64,000 nucleotides of DNA, taken from positions 144,667 through 208,666 of the forward strand of contig NZ_JADNRM010000004.1 of assembly GCF_021730445.1 (NCBI RefSeq). The letters are read 5' to 3'. Under the pieces are notes generated by a model that worked only from the letters and a program-made list of their open reading frames with translations, did no database searches and was not told where the DNA came from. Position 1 is the first letter of the stretch; each line of letters begins with the position of its first letter. A program made the position numbers and the translations under genes. Of the stretch, positions 7,695-17,720 are shown piece after piece. Source of the stretch: Phocaeicola faecalis (GTDB lineage Bacteria; Bacteroidota; Bacteroidia; Bacteroidales; Bacteroidaceae).

Positions 7695-9371
7695 ATGCTA
7701 CCATCTATACTATTAACGGTTGTTGCTTTATTTTTTGTAATAAAGTGGTGGCTAGAAACGAAGAAAACAAAAAATCTGAGTAAAGAAGTTGTTGTCAAAG
7801 AGAGCGAACTTAGTTTAAACAAGGATTTTTCGGATGCCATCTTGCGTAATATTGATGCGTACATCGTATTGGCCAATCGTAATTTTCTGGTAGAGAAAAC
7901 CAATTATTATAGTTTGAACGACGAGGCGGACGACGGCGTCTTTCATAGGGTGGGTGAGTTGCTCCGTTGCAAGAATGCATTGGATTCAGGTGCGTGCGGC
8001 ACTCACGAGAACTGCAAATATTGCCCGGTGCGTGCTTCCATCGAAAAGTGCTTTCGCGAAAAAAACGGCTTTTCCCAATTGGAAGCCCCGATGAGGCTTT
8101 ATTTGTCGAATGATACCGGTAATTATGTGGATTGTATAGTGAGCGTTTCGGGTGCATATATGTTGCTGGACGGAGATGAAAAGGTATTGTTGACCGTGCG
8201 TGACATTACCCGCTTGAAGAAGATACAGGAAGAGCTGGAAGTAGCCAGGCAAGTGGCGGAAGTGGCAGGTGAGCAGAAGACAGCCTTCCTTGCCAATATG
8301 AGCCATGAAATCCGGACTCCGCTGAATGCGATAGTCGGTTTTGCAGGACTATTGGCTAATGCTTCCGAGGCCGAACGTAATTCTTATGTCGAGATTATCA
8401 AAGGTAATACGAATATGCTGTTGCAGTTGGTCAATGATATTCTGGATATGTCAAAGATAGAGGCGGGGACACTGGAGTTTATCTATTCCGATACAGATGT
8501 TAATCAAATAATGCGTGAACTGGAAGGAATCTTCAGATTGCGGCTGGAAGAAGCGGACAGTCCGGTGCGCATTGTGTTTGAGCCCTGCCTGCCGGTGTGC
8601 TTTATCCATACCGAAAAGAACCGGGTGTCACAGGTGCTTTCCAATTTTCTGTCGAATGCATTCAAGTATACCAAAGAAGGCACTATCACCTTAGGATATA
8701 AGGTGCGTGAGGATGACATTTACTTCTATGTGCAGGACACGGGGACTGGTATCCCGGCTGAGAACGTGGATAAAGTCTTTGAGCGTTTCATGAAACTGGA
8801 TGCCAAAAAGCAAGGCACAGGGCTGGGATTGTCTATTAGCCAGACCATTATCAAGAAACTGGGTGGTGAGATAGGGGTCTTTTCGGAATATGGCAAAGGT
8901 TCCACATTCTGGTTTACTCTGCCTGTAAAACCTTTCGACTTCTTACCCTTGCAACGGACGGAAGATGATTCGGAATCAGTCGGGGTTGATGAAGCTGCAT
9001 ACGGTGAGGGTGCTGTTCGCCGCACCATCCTGATAGCCGAAGACATGGATGACAATTATTTGCTCTATAAGATATATCTGGAAAAGCAGTATGACCTGAT
9101 ACGTGCCGTGAACGGTGAAGAGGCCATTGCCAAATATCTGGAATGTAACCCGGCTATTATTTTGATGGATATAGGTATGCCTGTGGTGGACGGTTATCAG
9201 GCGACGGATGCCATTCGCCAGCTATCATCCGACATCCCCATTGTGGCAGTAACGGCTTTTGCGTATGACGAAGACAGAAGAAAAGTAATGTCCAGAGGCT
9301 TCAACGGTTATTTGTCAAAGCCCCTGAACAAAGATGAACTCTTCAGAATGCTCCATAAAATGGGTGTCTGA
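7695..9371 (+). CDS. Hybrid histidine kinase with Cys-rich PAS domain and receiver
   Basis: The protein is 558 residues. A single N-terminal membrane helix (about 3-20) is followed by a PAS-like sensor (about 45-175) that contains four closely spaced cysteines (CKNALDSGACGTHENCKYC). The kinase core follows: H-box FLANMSHEIRTPLN (His near residue 205), N-box SNFLSNAFKYT, G1 DTGTGIP and G2 GTGLGLSI. A C-terminal receiver (about 435-555) carries EDMDDN, the phospho-Asp in ILMDIGMP, and Lys in LSKPL. No HPt or DNA-binding output domain is present, so the output must be another protein. The gene is convergent with the SIMPL gene (4 bp between stops). Confidence 0.9.
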   Translation: MLPSILLTVVALFFVIKWWLETKKTKNLSKEVVVKESELSLNKDFSDAILRNIDAYIVLANRNFLVEKTNYYSLNDEADDGVFHRVGELLRCKNALDSGACGTHENCKYCPVRASIEKCFREKNGFSQLEAPMRLYLSNDTGNYVDCIVSVSGAYMLLDGDEKVLLTVRDITRLKKIQEELEVARQVAEVAGEQKTAFLANMSHEIRTPLNAIVGFAGLLANASEAERNSYVEIIKGNTNMLLQLVNDILDMSKIEAGTLEFIYSDTDVNQIMRELEGIFRLRLEEADSPVRIVFEPCLPVCFIHTEKNRVSQVLSNFLSNAFKYTKEGTITLGYKVREDDIYFYVQDTGTGIPAENVDKVFERFMKLDAKKQGTGLGLSISQTIIKKLGGEIGVFSEYGKGSTFWFTLPVKPFDFLPLQRTEDDSESVGVDEAAYGEGAVRRTILIAEDMDDNYLLYKIYLEKQYDLIRAVNGEEAIAKYLECNPAIILMDIGMPVVDGYQATDAIRQLSSDIPIVAVTAFAYDEDRRKVMSRGFNGYLSKPLNKDELFRMLHKMGV

Positions 9372-9375
9372 CCTT

Positions 9376-10077
9376 TTAATCTTCGAGTGAATAGTCAATG
9401 GTGGTCACCACGCGTATTCGTTTGATATAAGGAGTGTTTGCATCGCGGTCTTCGATGCTGAATTGTCCTTGATAGGCTCTTTTTATCTTTCCCAGTTCGC
9501 TGTCCGAGTCTTTGGCAAACTTGATGGCGGCGGCGCGGGCGTTCTTTGTTGCTTCTTCTATCATTTGGGGTTTCACAGTGTTGAGTCCGGTGTAGTCATA
9601 TTGCACATTGTAGCGGTAGTCTCCTCCGGTGATAGCGATACCCTGTTTCAGAAGCTCGCTCTGTTCTTTTATCAAGTTGCGCACAAGTTCCACTTTGTCA
9701 GACGTAACAGTGATGACGGTTGTAATATTGTAGCGGAACTGAATCGGGTTACTGTTATAGCGGTCGGCCTGCAGGTCTATCAGTTCGGGAGCATTGATGC
9801 TGATTTCTTGTTCGGTGATGCCTTTCTGTTTGAGGAAAGTGACGATGGCCTGATTCGTATTGTTTATCTTATTATATAAGGTAGGCAGGTCATTTCCCAT
9901 TTCCTTATACATCAGAGGCCAAGTGACCTTGTTGGCAGGCACTTCCATTTCTGCCAGTCCTTTAACAGTTACTACCCGGTCTTTACTGGAGAAAGCATCC
10001 AGTCCGGCTTTAATAAAATAGCCCATTACCAGCATACCTACTGCTAAGATAATGGCTTCCAGTTTCCAGCTTTTCAT
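9376..10077 (-). CDS. SIMPL-domain (DUF541) protein, membrane anchored
   Basis: This 233-residue protein has an N-terminal membrane helix (about 7-25), then a SIMPL/DUF541 domain starting VVTVKGLAEMEVPANKVTW. The domain is often found in periplasmic or surface proteins of poorly known function. It lies 26 bp downstream of murQ on the same strand and is likely cotranscribed with the amino-sugar salvage genes. No enzymatic motif is visible. Confidence 0.8.
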   Translation of the reverse strand: MKSWKLEAIILAVGMLVMGYFIKAGLDAFSSKDRVVTVKGLAEMEVPANKVTWPLMYKEMGNDLPTLYNKINNTNQAIVTFLKQKGITEQEISINAPELIDLQADRYNSNPIQFRYNITTVITVTSDKVELVRNLIKEQSELLKQGIAITGGDYRYNVQYDYTGLNTVKPQMIEEATKNARAAAIKFAKDSDSELGKIKRAYQGQFSIEDRDANTPYIKRIRVVTTIDYSLED

Positions 10078-10103
10078 GTTTTAATCGTTTTTAGTTATAC
10101 AAT

Positions 10104-10919
10104 TTATTTCTTATTATAAATGTCAAAGACCTTTTTTACTGAACCACATTTCTGTAACAATTGTTTTGCTTTTCCTTCGTCCAGTCGCAGTTCTTCCATA
10201 ATCATCCTTACCCCCCGGTCTACCAGTTTTTGGTTGCTCAGTTGCATATTGACCATTCGGTTTCCTTTTACCCTTCCTAATTTTATCATTACGGAAGTGC
10301 TAATCATATTGAGAATCATTTTCTGTCCTGTGCCGCTTTTCATACGCGAGCTGCCGGTCACAAACTCCGGACCTACAATCATTTCGATGGGAATATCCAC
10401 TGCGTGTGAAAGGGGAGAATCGGGATTGCTGCTGATTCCTGCCGTCAGTATGCCCCGTTTCCGTGCCTGTTGCAATGCGCCGATGACATAAGGCGTTGTT
10501 CCCGAAGCGGCAATGCCTACCACGGTATCTTTGTCATTGATGTGGAAAGTCTGTAATTCTTCCCATCCCTTCAGCATATCGTCTTCCGCATTCTCCACCG
10601 GATGCCGCAGAGCCGTTTCGCCTCCGGCTATTATACCTATTATATAAGTATCGGGCATACCGAAAGTCGGTGGAATCTCCGAGGCATCCAATACTCCCAA
10701 GCGTCCGCTGGTTCCGGCTCCGATATAAAACACCCGTCCGTCTTGCTGCATCCGTTCCACGATGCCAGTTACCAGTCTTTCTATTTGGGGAATACAGGAG
10801 CGCACAGCTAAGGCTACTTTTTGGTCTTCCTCATTGATACCTTCCAATAGGCTTCGCACGGATAACTGTTCGAGGTCTTCGTGCAAAGACGGTTGCTCGG
10901 TTATTTTAATAAAACTCAT
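10104..10919 (-). CDS. murQ: N-acetylmuramic acid 6-phosphate etherase
   Basis: The enzyme cleaves the lactyl ether of MurNAc-6-phosphate to give GlcNAc-6-phosphate and lactate in the cytoplasm. The 271-residue SIS-fold protein starts MSFIKITEQPSLHEDLEQLS, has YIGAGTSGRLGVLDASEIPPTF with the SIS sugar-phosphate loop, GIAASGTTPYVIGAL, and the conserved SRMKSGTGQKMILN. I chose the ATG at 10919 because the family begins just there; the start overlaps the upstream kinase stop as ATGA. A longer reading frame upstream is only the shadow of the kinase. The kinase directly upstream would supply its substrate. Confidence 0.95.
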   Translation of the reverse strand: MSFIKITEQPSLHEDLEQLSVRSLLEGINEEDQKVALAVRSCIPQIERLVTGIVERMQQDGRVFYIGAGTSGRLGVLDASEIPPTFGMPDTYIIGIIAGGETALRHPVENAEDDMLKGWEELQTFHINDKDTVVGIAASGTTPYVIGALQQARKRGILTAGISSNPDSPLSHAVDIPIEMIVGPEFVTGSSRMKSGTGQKMILNMISTSVMIKLGRVKGNRMVNMQLSNQKLVDRGVRMIMEELRLDEGKAKQLLQKCGSVKKVFDIYNKK

Positions 10920-11755
10920 ATTCCGAAATAATAATTTATCAATCCTTCCATCGGACTCTTCACTATCTTGCCGACTTGAATGCCCAATGCATCGGCTGCT
11001 TCTTTTACCTCTGTCCGGAAGTGCCATGCGATGGAGCCGATAAAGTGAACGGGGCAATCGGTATATTCATACAGCATCACATTCCTTTCGAAGAAATCGG
11101 TGAAGCAGGAAAGTAGTAACGCATGAATCTCAGTTCTCTGTCGGTGTGCGGATAAGAAAGGAGTGAGACTTGCCAGAAAACGGTTGGCAAGCGGCTGCCG
11201 GTATACTTTGTCCAAGATAAGGGCAGGAGTCAGCTCATATTCTTTGAGCAGCAGTTCGCACAAGTCGGGGGGGAGTTGTTTTTTGAGGCAGTCACCCACC
11301 AGTCGTTTACCCAGCACAGCTCCGCTTCCTTCGTCCCCCAATATATACCCTAGTGGAGAAACATTGGAAACAATTCTTTCACCGTCGTACTCGCAGGAAT
11401 TCGATCCCGTTCCCAGTATACAGGCAATGCCTTTCTTGTGTCCGCACAAGGCGCGGGCGGCTCCCGACAAGTCACTCTCTACCGCAATATGAGCGTGTGG
11501 AAAACATTCGGTGAGAGCATCTGCTACAATGCATGCCTTTTCGGGAGTGCAACCGGCACCATAGAAATAGAGTTCGGTGACGGTGTCTTTTTCCGTCAAC
11601 TGTGAGAGAAGGGTTTCTGTTATTTGCCGGATTATTTCTTTGGTGGAAAGATAAAACGGATTGATGCCGGGAGTCTGAACTATCCGGTAATCTGTTAGGT
11701 TGTTGCCTATGCACCAATCGGTTTTGGTGGAACCACTGTCTGCTATTACAATCAT
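10916..11755 (-). CDS. murK: N-acetylmuramate/N-acetylglucosamine kinase (BadF/BadG family, MurK-like)
   Basis: This is a 279-residue ASKHA-fold sugar kinase. The phosphate-1 motif IADSGSTKTDWCIG is at the very N-terminus, the adenosine/phosphate-2 regions appear as ACILGTGSNSC and LGYILGDEGSGAVLG, and VHFIGSIAWHF lies near the end. The start at 11755 puts the ATP-binding motif at residues 3-16 as in relatives. The ATG further upstream would add an unusual hydrophobic leader. It is translationally coupled to murQ (4-bp overlap), which argues that MurNAc is the main substrate. In Tannerella a kinase of this type (MurK) next to murQ phosphorylates MurNAc; assignment here is by analogy. Confidence 0.8.
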   Translation of the reverse strand: MIVIADSGSTKTDWCIGNNLTDYRIVQTPGINPFYLSTKEIIRQITETLLSQLTEKDTVTELYFYGAGCTPEKACIVADALTECFPHAHIAVESDLSGAARALCGHKKGIACILGTGSNSCEYDGERIVSNVSPLGYILGDEGSGAVLGKRLVGDCLKKQLPPDLCELLLKEYELTPALILDKVYRQPLANRFLASLTPFLSAHRQRTEIHALLLSCFTDFFERNVMLYEYTDCPVHFIGSIAWHFRTEVKEAADALGIQVGKIVKSPMEGLINYYFGI

Positions 11756-11908
11756 GGTTACTGATAAATGGTTATAGTATATGCAAAGATATGAATAATA
11801 ATTGAAAAAATGCATCTTTATCAGTCACAGGTTCCTGACCGGTTGAAATATCCTCAATAAGGACAAGCATTACTTGCAATGAAAAACTTTATTGAAGCGG
11901 CCTGTCTG

Positions 11909-12466
11909 TCAATAAGACCTTCCTTTGAATACGCTTGATTTATCCAATGGCAACAGAGTGCCTGACAAGGTAAGTCTGTTGGAGTGAAAATTAGGAAGGA
12001 TATCCACTGTCGCATTGTTGCTGCCGTTGGTCAGTGTTATATTGACTTGGGCAGAAATGCCTACACCTGTGATATTCATTGCCAGTCGGACATGACCTTT
12101 TTTGTCTGTGGTCACTTTATAACCAGATACATTGCCATCCACAGTTACTCCGCCCAAACCATTAGGACCGCTTGCAGGAATATTGAAAGCTACCTGTACG
12201 GAAGCTCTCTCACCATTGACAGTCACAAAGTTTGTATTTGAAGAGACAAATGCTGTTCTGCCCCGTTTAAAAATAACCTGATCTGCCTCTAGGGTGAAGG
12301 CTTTGTCTTCTATGGCTTGTTTGGCTTCTTCAAACAATGCCTGCTCCATGGCTCTTTTGGCTTCCTTTCGTTCTTGACGACTCAGCTTTTTTTCAGATGT
12401 TTGCGCTTGTGAGTATCCTACACAGCCAAACAATACAACTAATACCAATAAAATAATTTTTTTCAT
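11909..12466 (-). CDS. DUF4251 secreted protein
   Basis: The protein is 185 residues with a signal peptide (1 to about 21, ending SQAQ). A basic helical stretch rich in RKEAKRA follows, then a beta-rich domain with many Gly/Asn/Val strands typical of DUF4251. It probably sits in the periplasm. No catalytic motif is visible. It lies between the AmpG-like permease (70 bp) and the kinase (153 bp) on the same strand. A role in cell-wall sugar salvage is only a guess from position. Confidence 0.7.
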   Translation of the reverse strand: MKKIILLVLVVLFGCVGYSQAQTSEKKLSRQERKEAKRAMEQALFEEAKQAIEDKAFTLEADQVIFKRGRTAFVSSNTNFVTVNGERASVQVAFNIPASGPNGLGGVTVDGNVSGYKVTTDKKGHVRLAMNITGVGISAQVNITLTNGSNNATVDILPNFHSNRLTLSGTLLPLDKSSVFKGRSY

Positions 12467-12536
12467 ATACCTTCTGTTTTATATGTTATCGTCTGAAAAG
12501 GAAACAATGCAATGGCTTGTATTGTTGAATTTAACA

Positions 12537-13811
12537 TTAACTTTTTAAGGTTTTCTTTCCAAATTCGGGGTTAATCTTCAGCAGTGCCGTGACTCCGAAT
12601 GTGGCAACGCAACATATCATAATCCAAATAAAGAAGTGGTTGTATCCCAGGTGTTCTTGCAACCATCCGGCAGCCATTCCCGGAATCATCATGCCAAGTG
12701 CCATAAAAGCGGTACAGATGGCATAGTGTGCCGTCTTGTGTTCGCCGTTGGCAAAGTAAATGAGGTAGAGCATATAGGCCGTGAATCCGAAACCGTATCC
12801 AAACTGTTCAATGAAAATACAAATATTGACAAGCAACAAGGAGTCCGGCTGTACATGGCTGAGGTATACATAAACAAAATCAGGTAATGAGATAGCCCAT
12901 ACCATCGGCCAAAGCCAGCGTTTAAGACCCCCTTGGGCTACGGCAATACCTCCCAGAATACCTCCTAACGTCAGTCCTATGATACCGACTGTTCCTTGCA
13001 CGAATCCTACTTCTTCGGTGGTAAGTCCCAAGCCTCCTTTTTCAACAGGATCGAGTAAGAAAGGAATTCCCATTTTGGCTAATTGTGCTTCGGGAAGTCG
13101 GTATAGCAACATGAATGCGATAGCAACGGCGGCGTGCTTCTTTTGGAAAAAGGTGGTAAAGGTGGTAAAGAATTCTTTCATCAGCCCAGAAGCGGATACT
13201 TCTTTTGCCGGATGGTCGGCAGCCGGATGGGGGAGAATGAAACGATGGTAAAGCCACACGGCGAGGAATATTCCAGCAAGCAGAAAGAAAGTGATAGACC
13301 AGGAGTAGGGAATGTTGCCTGTCACTGTCTCCAGCCGGCCTGCCAACATGATAAGCAGCCCTTGCCCGGCAATAGTGGCGATGCGGTAAAAAGTGCTGCG
13401 GATGCCTACAAACAGTGCTTGTTCGTGAGAGTCGAGTGCCAGCATATAGAATCCGTCGGCAGCAATGTCGTGTGTGGCGGAACTGAAGGCGAGCAACCAG
13501 AACAGAGCGAGTGTCAATTGAAAAAAATGGTCGGTGGGGATGGTGAAGGCAATACCGGCCAGCCCCGCACCGATAAGCATCTGCATGGTGACAATCCACC
13601 GGCGTTTGGTCTTGATGAGGTCGATGAACGGACTCCACAGTGGCTTGATGACCCAGGGCAGGTTGAGCCAGCCGGTATAGAAGGCCAGTTCGGTATTGCT
13701 GATACCCAGCCTTTTATACATGACAAGCGAGATAATGGTCACTGCGACGTATGGCAATCCTTGCGCAAAGTAAAGGGTGGGTATCCATGCCCACGGTGAT
13801 GTCTTTTTCAT
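12537..13811 (-). CDS. ampG: AmpG-like MFS permease (muropeptide/MurNAc importer)
   Basis: This is a 424-residue major-facilitator protein with about 12 hydrophobic segments. It opens WAWIPTLYFAQGLPYVAVTIISLVMYKRLGIS, an AmpG-type beginning, and has the loop WVIKPLWSPFIDLIKTKRRW with the charged signature between helices 2 and 3, and THDIAADGFYML, also an AmpG mark. AmpG-type permeases bring anhydro-muropeptides or MurNAc-containing sugars across the inner membrane. It is 19 bp after the SpoIID-domain gene and upstream of the kinase and etherase, which supports wall-sugar import. The exact cargo is not decided by sequence. Confidence 0.82.
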   Translation of the reverse strand: MKKTSPWAWIPTLYFAQGLPYVAVTIISLVMYKRLGISNTELAFYTGWLNLPWVIKPLWSPFIDLIKTKRRWIVTMQMLIGAGLAGIAFTIPTDHFFQLTLALFWLLAFSSATHDIAADGFYMLALDSHEQALFVGIRSTFYRIATIAGQGLLIMLAGRLETVTGNIPYSWSITFFLLAGIFLAVWLYHRFILPHPAADHPAKEVSASGLMKEFFTTFTTFFQKKHAAVAIAFMLLYRLPEAQLAKMGIPFLLDPVEKGGLGLTTEEVGFVQGTVGIIGLTLGGILGGIAVAQGGLKRWLWPMVWAISLPDFVYVYLSHVQPDSLLLVNICIFIEQFGYGFGFTAYMLYLIYFANGEHKTAHYAICTAFMALGMMIPGMAAGWLQEHLGYNHFFIWIMICCVATFGVTALLKINPEFGKKTLKS

Positions 13812-13830
13812 TATTACCTATAAGATTGGA

Positions 13831-15147
13831 TTAATAGAAACGGCGGATGTCTGCTCCTTTATAATAGTGCAGCAGAATCTTGTCGTATGTATAACCTTGT
13901 TCTCCCATAACGGCGGCACCGATTTGGCATAAGCCTACTCCGTGCCCCCAGCCGGCGCCTGTCAGCAGGAACCATTCCGGTACACCGTTTTTCAATTCTC
14001 CTTTGTCAATGACAAAAGCCGAACTGAATAAATGGGAGGAGGAAAGGGTGCGGCGAATTTCCAGTTCTTTACCGATGGTGAGGGTTTTCAGTGTGCCTAC
14101 GATTTTTAATTTGCAGATGCGTCCTGATTTTCCCCGTTGGATGGGAATTAAATCGATGATGTTGCCGTAATCGGTTTTTGTGTTCTGACGGATGAGTTCG
14201 ACCAGCTCCTCTTGGGTGTAGCGCACTTTCCAACGATAGAAGTCTGTCGTTTCGCGGTCGTAGTTGTTCAGTATCTGCGAGATGACTTTCTTGTCGTGTG
14301 TGTTGCAGAAGCCCTGAGGGGAGGTGCGTATCCACCGTTCGGCTTCAACTTCCTTGGTTAAGTCGGGAAGCGGTTGCGGAGTTTCTTTTCCGTCATCTCT
14401 GATGGCGGACAGGTAGGGGTAGTCTTTGTCCTCCCAACAATAACCGAACTCTTCGGTTGCTCCTCCACAGCATTTGGAAAAACGGGCGTCGCAAATGCCC
14501 TGACCGTACATGAGCAGTTGACCGCGTGTGGCGCGGATGGCTTCGGCAACTGTTGCATTGGATGCCTTGGTGATTCCCTGATAACGCTGGCAATGGTCGT
14601 CGGCACATACATCAAAGATGGTGTGGTCTTCGCGGTCATACCAACGGATGTATTCGTTTTCGGTCTTCACAAAAGAAAAGAATCCTTCATTCTTGTTGCA
14701 CATGGCTTTGCGTTTCTCCATCTGGGCAAAAAGCCAGCTGCGCGAAACAACTGCGTGTGCTTTCAAAAACTCCAATGAAGAGGTGGCACTCATTTCCGAT
14801 GAAATGACGCTTATCAGATAGTCTTCTACCGGAAGAATATTGATAGCTGTTATTTTGCCTTCATCTACTACCAGTTTCAATGTCCCCATAAAGCTCTGGG
14901 TTTCCTGACGCTCCCAGTGGAAGTTGATTCCGATGGTCACATCGTAGAGGGAGAATGAAGTGCGCTCGTCTTGTGGGGTGAAGGTCAGTTCACGATATAG
15001 ATTTCCGTTCCATAGGATACCTCCTTCACTGAAAGAAACACTTTGTTCGCCGCATACAATCTCGCCTTTGGCAAAAAAACTGCCGTTCAGTGAAAAATGA
15101 ATTTCTTGTGCATTTACTATTCCTACATTTATTTCGGGCTCTTTCAT
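13831..15147 (-). CDS. SpoIID/LytB-domain protein, probable lytic transglycosylase
   Basis: The protein is 438 residues. After an N-terminal beta region, the SpoIID domain runs from about residue 85 to 430: [37 protein letters not shown] contains the catalytic-type Glu (SSEM), and [13 protein letters not shown] and [29 protein letters not shown] close the domain. SpoIID cleaves glycan strands that have lost their stem peptides. No signal peptide is obvious, so localization is unclear. Its ATG overlaps the stop of the upstream GT2-HIT gene (ATGA), and the AmpG-like gene follows, so the three should be made together. Confidence 0.82.
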   Translation of the reverse strand: MKEPEINVGIVNAQEIHFSLNGSFFAKGEIVCGEQSVSFSEGGILWNGNLYRELTFTPQDERTSFSLYDVTIGINFHWERQETQSFMGTLKLVVDEGKITAINILPVEDYLISVISSEMSATSSLEFLKAHAVVSRSWLFAQMEKRKAMCNKNEGFFSFVKTENEYIRWYDREDHTIFDVCADDHCQRYQGITKASNATVAEAIRATRGQLLMYGQGICDARFSKCCGGATEEFGYCWEDKDYPYLSAIRDDGKETPQPLPDLTKEVEAERWIRTSPQGFCNTHDKKVISQILNNYDRETTDFYRWKVRYTQEELVELIRQNTKTDYGNIIDLIPIQRGKSGRICKLKIVGTLKTLTIGKELEIRRTLSSSHLFSSAFVIDKGELKNGVPEWFLLTGAGWGHGVGLCQIGAAVMGEQGYTYDKILLHYYKGADIRRFY

Positions 15148-17636
15148 AGTCTGTTTTGTTTTCGATACTTTTTAATTATTTCCTGTGCATCTTCGCGTGC
15201 CAGTCCGACTTCTTGCAGGATTTGTCGGATGTCTGCAGCCGATATTTTTTCAAAATCTTCTTTGCGTGGAGTGACAATGATGCCTGCCATATCAAGGGTT
15301 CCCGGACTGACAAGCATTTGTTTGCCGGCTTTGGCGCTATAACATTCGGGGCGGTGCTTGCTGCGCGGAATAATGAGGATGGTTTGTTTTTCATCTTCTT
15401 GCCATGCCAGTATGTTTACTTTCGCTTCTGGTTCGGTATTGCTGCACGGCAATGCTTTCATTATATTTTCGAACAGTGATTCGTCCTTCTTTCCGTCGTG
15501 GTATTGCTCTATGCTGAACAGGGGACAGGCGTAATGATTGATATAATACAAGTAGGATGAATTGATTAGAAGCTTTTTGTGCGTTTCATCTACTGTTACT
15601 TTATTGTTTGATAAGAGTAATGTCTTTTCGGTGTCCGGCTGACGGTAGAAATTAACCAAGGGGATATTTTCCATTGGCACTCCCTGAAAATGCAAATGAT
15701 CGGGGGCGGAAGCTCCGCAAAGCGCTCCATTGTAGAATAAAGCATATTCGGAGGGCAGTTCACTGAAAATTAGATTGATGGATTCGCAAAAATCCAAAGG
15801 CAATACTTGTTCGTGATGCTCTGTATGTGGAATGGTGATGTGGTATGGTAATATCGGATAGGGATTCACACACAGATTGAAGTGATATCCGATGCAGCGA
15901 GTACGCTGTTCTTCCGGCTGATTCTTTTCACAAAGAAAACAAGGGCGGTCGGATATGCTTTGGGGGTCTACCTTGGCTCCGGTGGAAACCATGCGTGCGG
16001 GGTTGTGCTGCACGGTAAACGGGATGCCGCAAACCGTTTCCTGTTTGACGAGCACATTTTTTAGGGAGGTAAGATTGTCACCGGCCAGCTTCCAGTCGGC
16101 AAATTGTTCTTTTATGAAACGTTTGTTCTGTATTTTTCTTTCGTTCCTGTTGTTATTCTTGTACTGCGTGCTATAGCTCTTGCGGATATTGATTTCGTGT
16201 GTGCGGAGGCTGTCTTTGTAATGGTTATTGGCATTGACTTGCTCAATGTTGAGTGCGGCATCCGAGTTCCCTTCCCAACGGCGGCAAAGGTATAATTCTT
16301 CGTAAATGCGACCTATCTTATAGGTGCGTGAAAAGGCCAGCCCTAATGCGTAGTCTTCTCCGTAACTGACATTGGGGACTCCGATTTCTCTTAAAAGGGG
16401 AGTGAAGAAAGCACGGGGAGCACCCAGGCCGTTGATGCGCAGGGCATTGTTGTGGCCGTTGCTTATGCTCCATTCTTTATGGTCTATGATACCCGGAGCA
16501 ATGGTGTTCAGGTTGAAGTCCGTCATTCGGTACGTGCCTATCACCATGGCGCATTGTTCTTTATAAAAGGTGTCTACAATGGTTTGCAATGTCTGCGGAC
16601 TGCTATAGAGGTCGTCACTGTCCAGTTGTATGGCGAAACGGCCACACTGGGGATGATGGATGGCGAGGTTCCAGCAACCGCCTATTCCCAAATCGGTGCG
16701 TTCGGGTTGCAGATGTATAACTTGCGGATTGTCTTTATAGCGGGCAATTACTTCCGATGTACCGTCTGTGGAGTGATTGTCTGTGATGATAATATTGAAG
16801 GGGAATTCTGTCTTCTGTCCGAGGGCGGAACGGATGGCGTCGTCTATGGTGCGAACCCTGTTTCTGACGGGAATGATGACGGACGCTTCATTGGCAAACA
16901 CTTCTGTATGGAAGTTTACCTTTTTGAAATTAGGTGGCAAATAGGCACCTGTTCTTTTCAGGTATCGGGTGAAGGCCTGTTCCATCTCAATCTGTACTTC
17001 ACGGTTGCGCGGGTTGACGTAATCAAACTGCTTTTCGCCCGACAAGCGGTTATCCTGTTCCACTTCGGTGTATAAATATTCATTGATATGGGTAATCTTT
17101 CCCATTTCGGCTATGAATAAACGAGTAGCATAAAGTCCGGCATATTGGTAGGTCTCGCAGCCGTTCTCCATAGAGTCGGCTGCCCCGATAAGATATTCGC
17201 TTCTGAATGCCAGCAAAGAGCCAAAGTCGAAATCATCGCGTACACTGCCCAGTTGGTAATCAATGGCGGGATGCTTTTTCTTTTCTCCTTCTTTCCATTC
17301 GTAATGGTCGGTATAAACCATGCCGGTTTCATGGTCTTGCAGGAAACTGACGATGCGTTCCAATGCCATATAACCTAACTCGAACGGAGATGTTTTGGTA
17401 TACAATAACGTGAAAGGAGTGTTTGCCTTTTGAGCAATCTTCTTAATCGTATCACTGCTGTTCAAAGAATCAATGGTTAATATTTCACATCCTGAGGGAA
17501 GGGATAAAGCCGGCTCTTCGGTGACTCTCAATAAATAGATTTTGTTGACGACACTACTGTCTTTCAAAGCTGTAACAGCTTTGCCTATTGCTGTGTTTTC
17601 TTCGTATGGAATAAAACAATTAATTGTTTTTCTCAT
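15144..17636 (-). CDS. Fusion protein: glycosyltransferase family 2 plus DUF4922 HIT-like nucleotidyltransferase
   Basis: The protein is 830 residues. Residues about 1-235 form a GT-A-like region. A clear GT2 domain follows (about 245-500) with [32 protein letters not shown] and the metal motif QLDSDDLY. The C-terminal part (about 545-830) is DUF4922, with [29 protein letters not shown] and the HxHxQ motif APDHLHFQG, which places it in the GalT/HIT nucleotidyltransferase superfamily. The start at 17636 (ATG) was preferred over an upstream TTG. Its stop overlaps the SpoIID start. Substrates are unknown; a sugar-1-phosphate or nucleotide-sugar reaction in wall recycling is inferred. Confidence 0.78.
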   Translation of the reverse strand: MRKTINCFIPYEENTAIGKAVTALKDSSVVNKIYLLRVTEEPALSLPSGCEILTIDSLNSSDTIKKIAQKANTPFTLLYTKTSPFELGYMALERIVSFLQDHETGMVYTDHYEWKEGEKKKHPAIDYQLGSVRDDFDFGSLLAFRSEYLIGAADSMENGCETYQYAGLYATRLFIAEMGKITHINEYLYTEVEQDNRLSGEKQFDYVNPRNREVQIEMEQAFTRYLKRTGAYLPPNFKKVNFHTEVFANEASVIIPVRNRVRTIDDAIRSALGQKTEFPFNIIITDNHSTDGTSEVIARYKDNPQVIHLQPERTDLGIGGCWNLAIHHPQCGRFAIQLDSDDLYSSPQTLQTIVDTFYKEQCAMVIGTYRMTDFNLNTIAPGIIDHKEWSISNGHNNALRINGLGAPRAFFTPLLREIGVPNVSYGEDYALGLAFSRTYKIGRIYEELYLCRRWEGNSDAALNIEQVNANNHYKDSLRTHEINIRKSYSTQYKNNNRNERKIQNKRFIKEQFADWKLAGDNLTSLKNVLVKQETVCGIPFTVQHNPARMVSTGAKVDPQSISDRPCFLCEKNQPEEQRTRCIGYHFNLCVNPYPILPYHITIPHTEHHEQVLPLDFCESINLIFSELPSEYALFYNGALCGASAPDHLHFQGVPMENIPLVNFYRQPDTEKTLLLSNNKVTVDETHKKLLINSSYLYYINHYACPLFSIEQYHDGKKDESLFENIMKALPCSNTEPEAKVNILAWQEDEKQTILIIPRSKHRPECYSAKAGKQMLVSPGTLDMAGIIVTPRKEDFEKISAADIRQILQEVGLAREDAQEIIKKYRKQNRL

Positions 17637-17657
17637 CTTTAAATGTATTTCTCGGCG

Positions 17658-17665
17658 CAAAGATA
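17658..17665 (-). promoter_or_regulatory. -7 element for the GT2-HIT operon
   Basis: Minus-strand TATCTTTG lies about 22 bp upstream of the chosen start, divergent from the rlmN element. No good -33 box was seen. Confidence 0.45.
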
Positions 17666-17688
17666 GGTAATATATATTATTTTTTCTC

Positions 17689-17696
17689 TACCTTTG
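17689..17696 (+). promoter_or_regulatory. -7 element for rlmN
   Basis: TACCTTTG fits TAnnTTTG and lies 24 bp before the rlmN ATG, giving a very short leader. The -33 region is A/T-rich without a clear TTTG. Confidence 0.5.
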
Positions 17697-17720
17697 TACG
17701 CTAATTGTCTTTTAAATATA

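Noticed and set aside
10920..11057. 46-residue N-terminal extension of MurQ
   Set aside because: It is a read-through of the kinase gene in another frame; the ATGA overlap start at 10919 fits the family.
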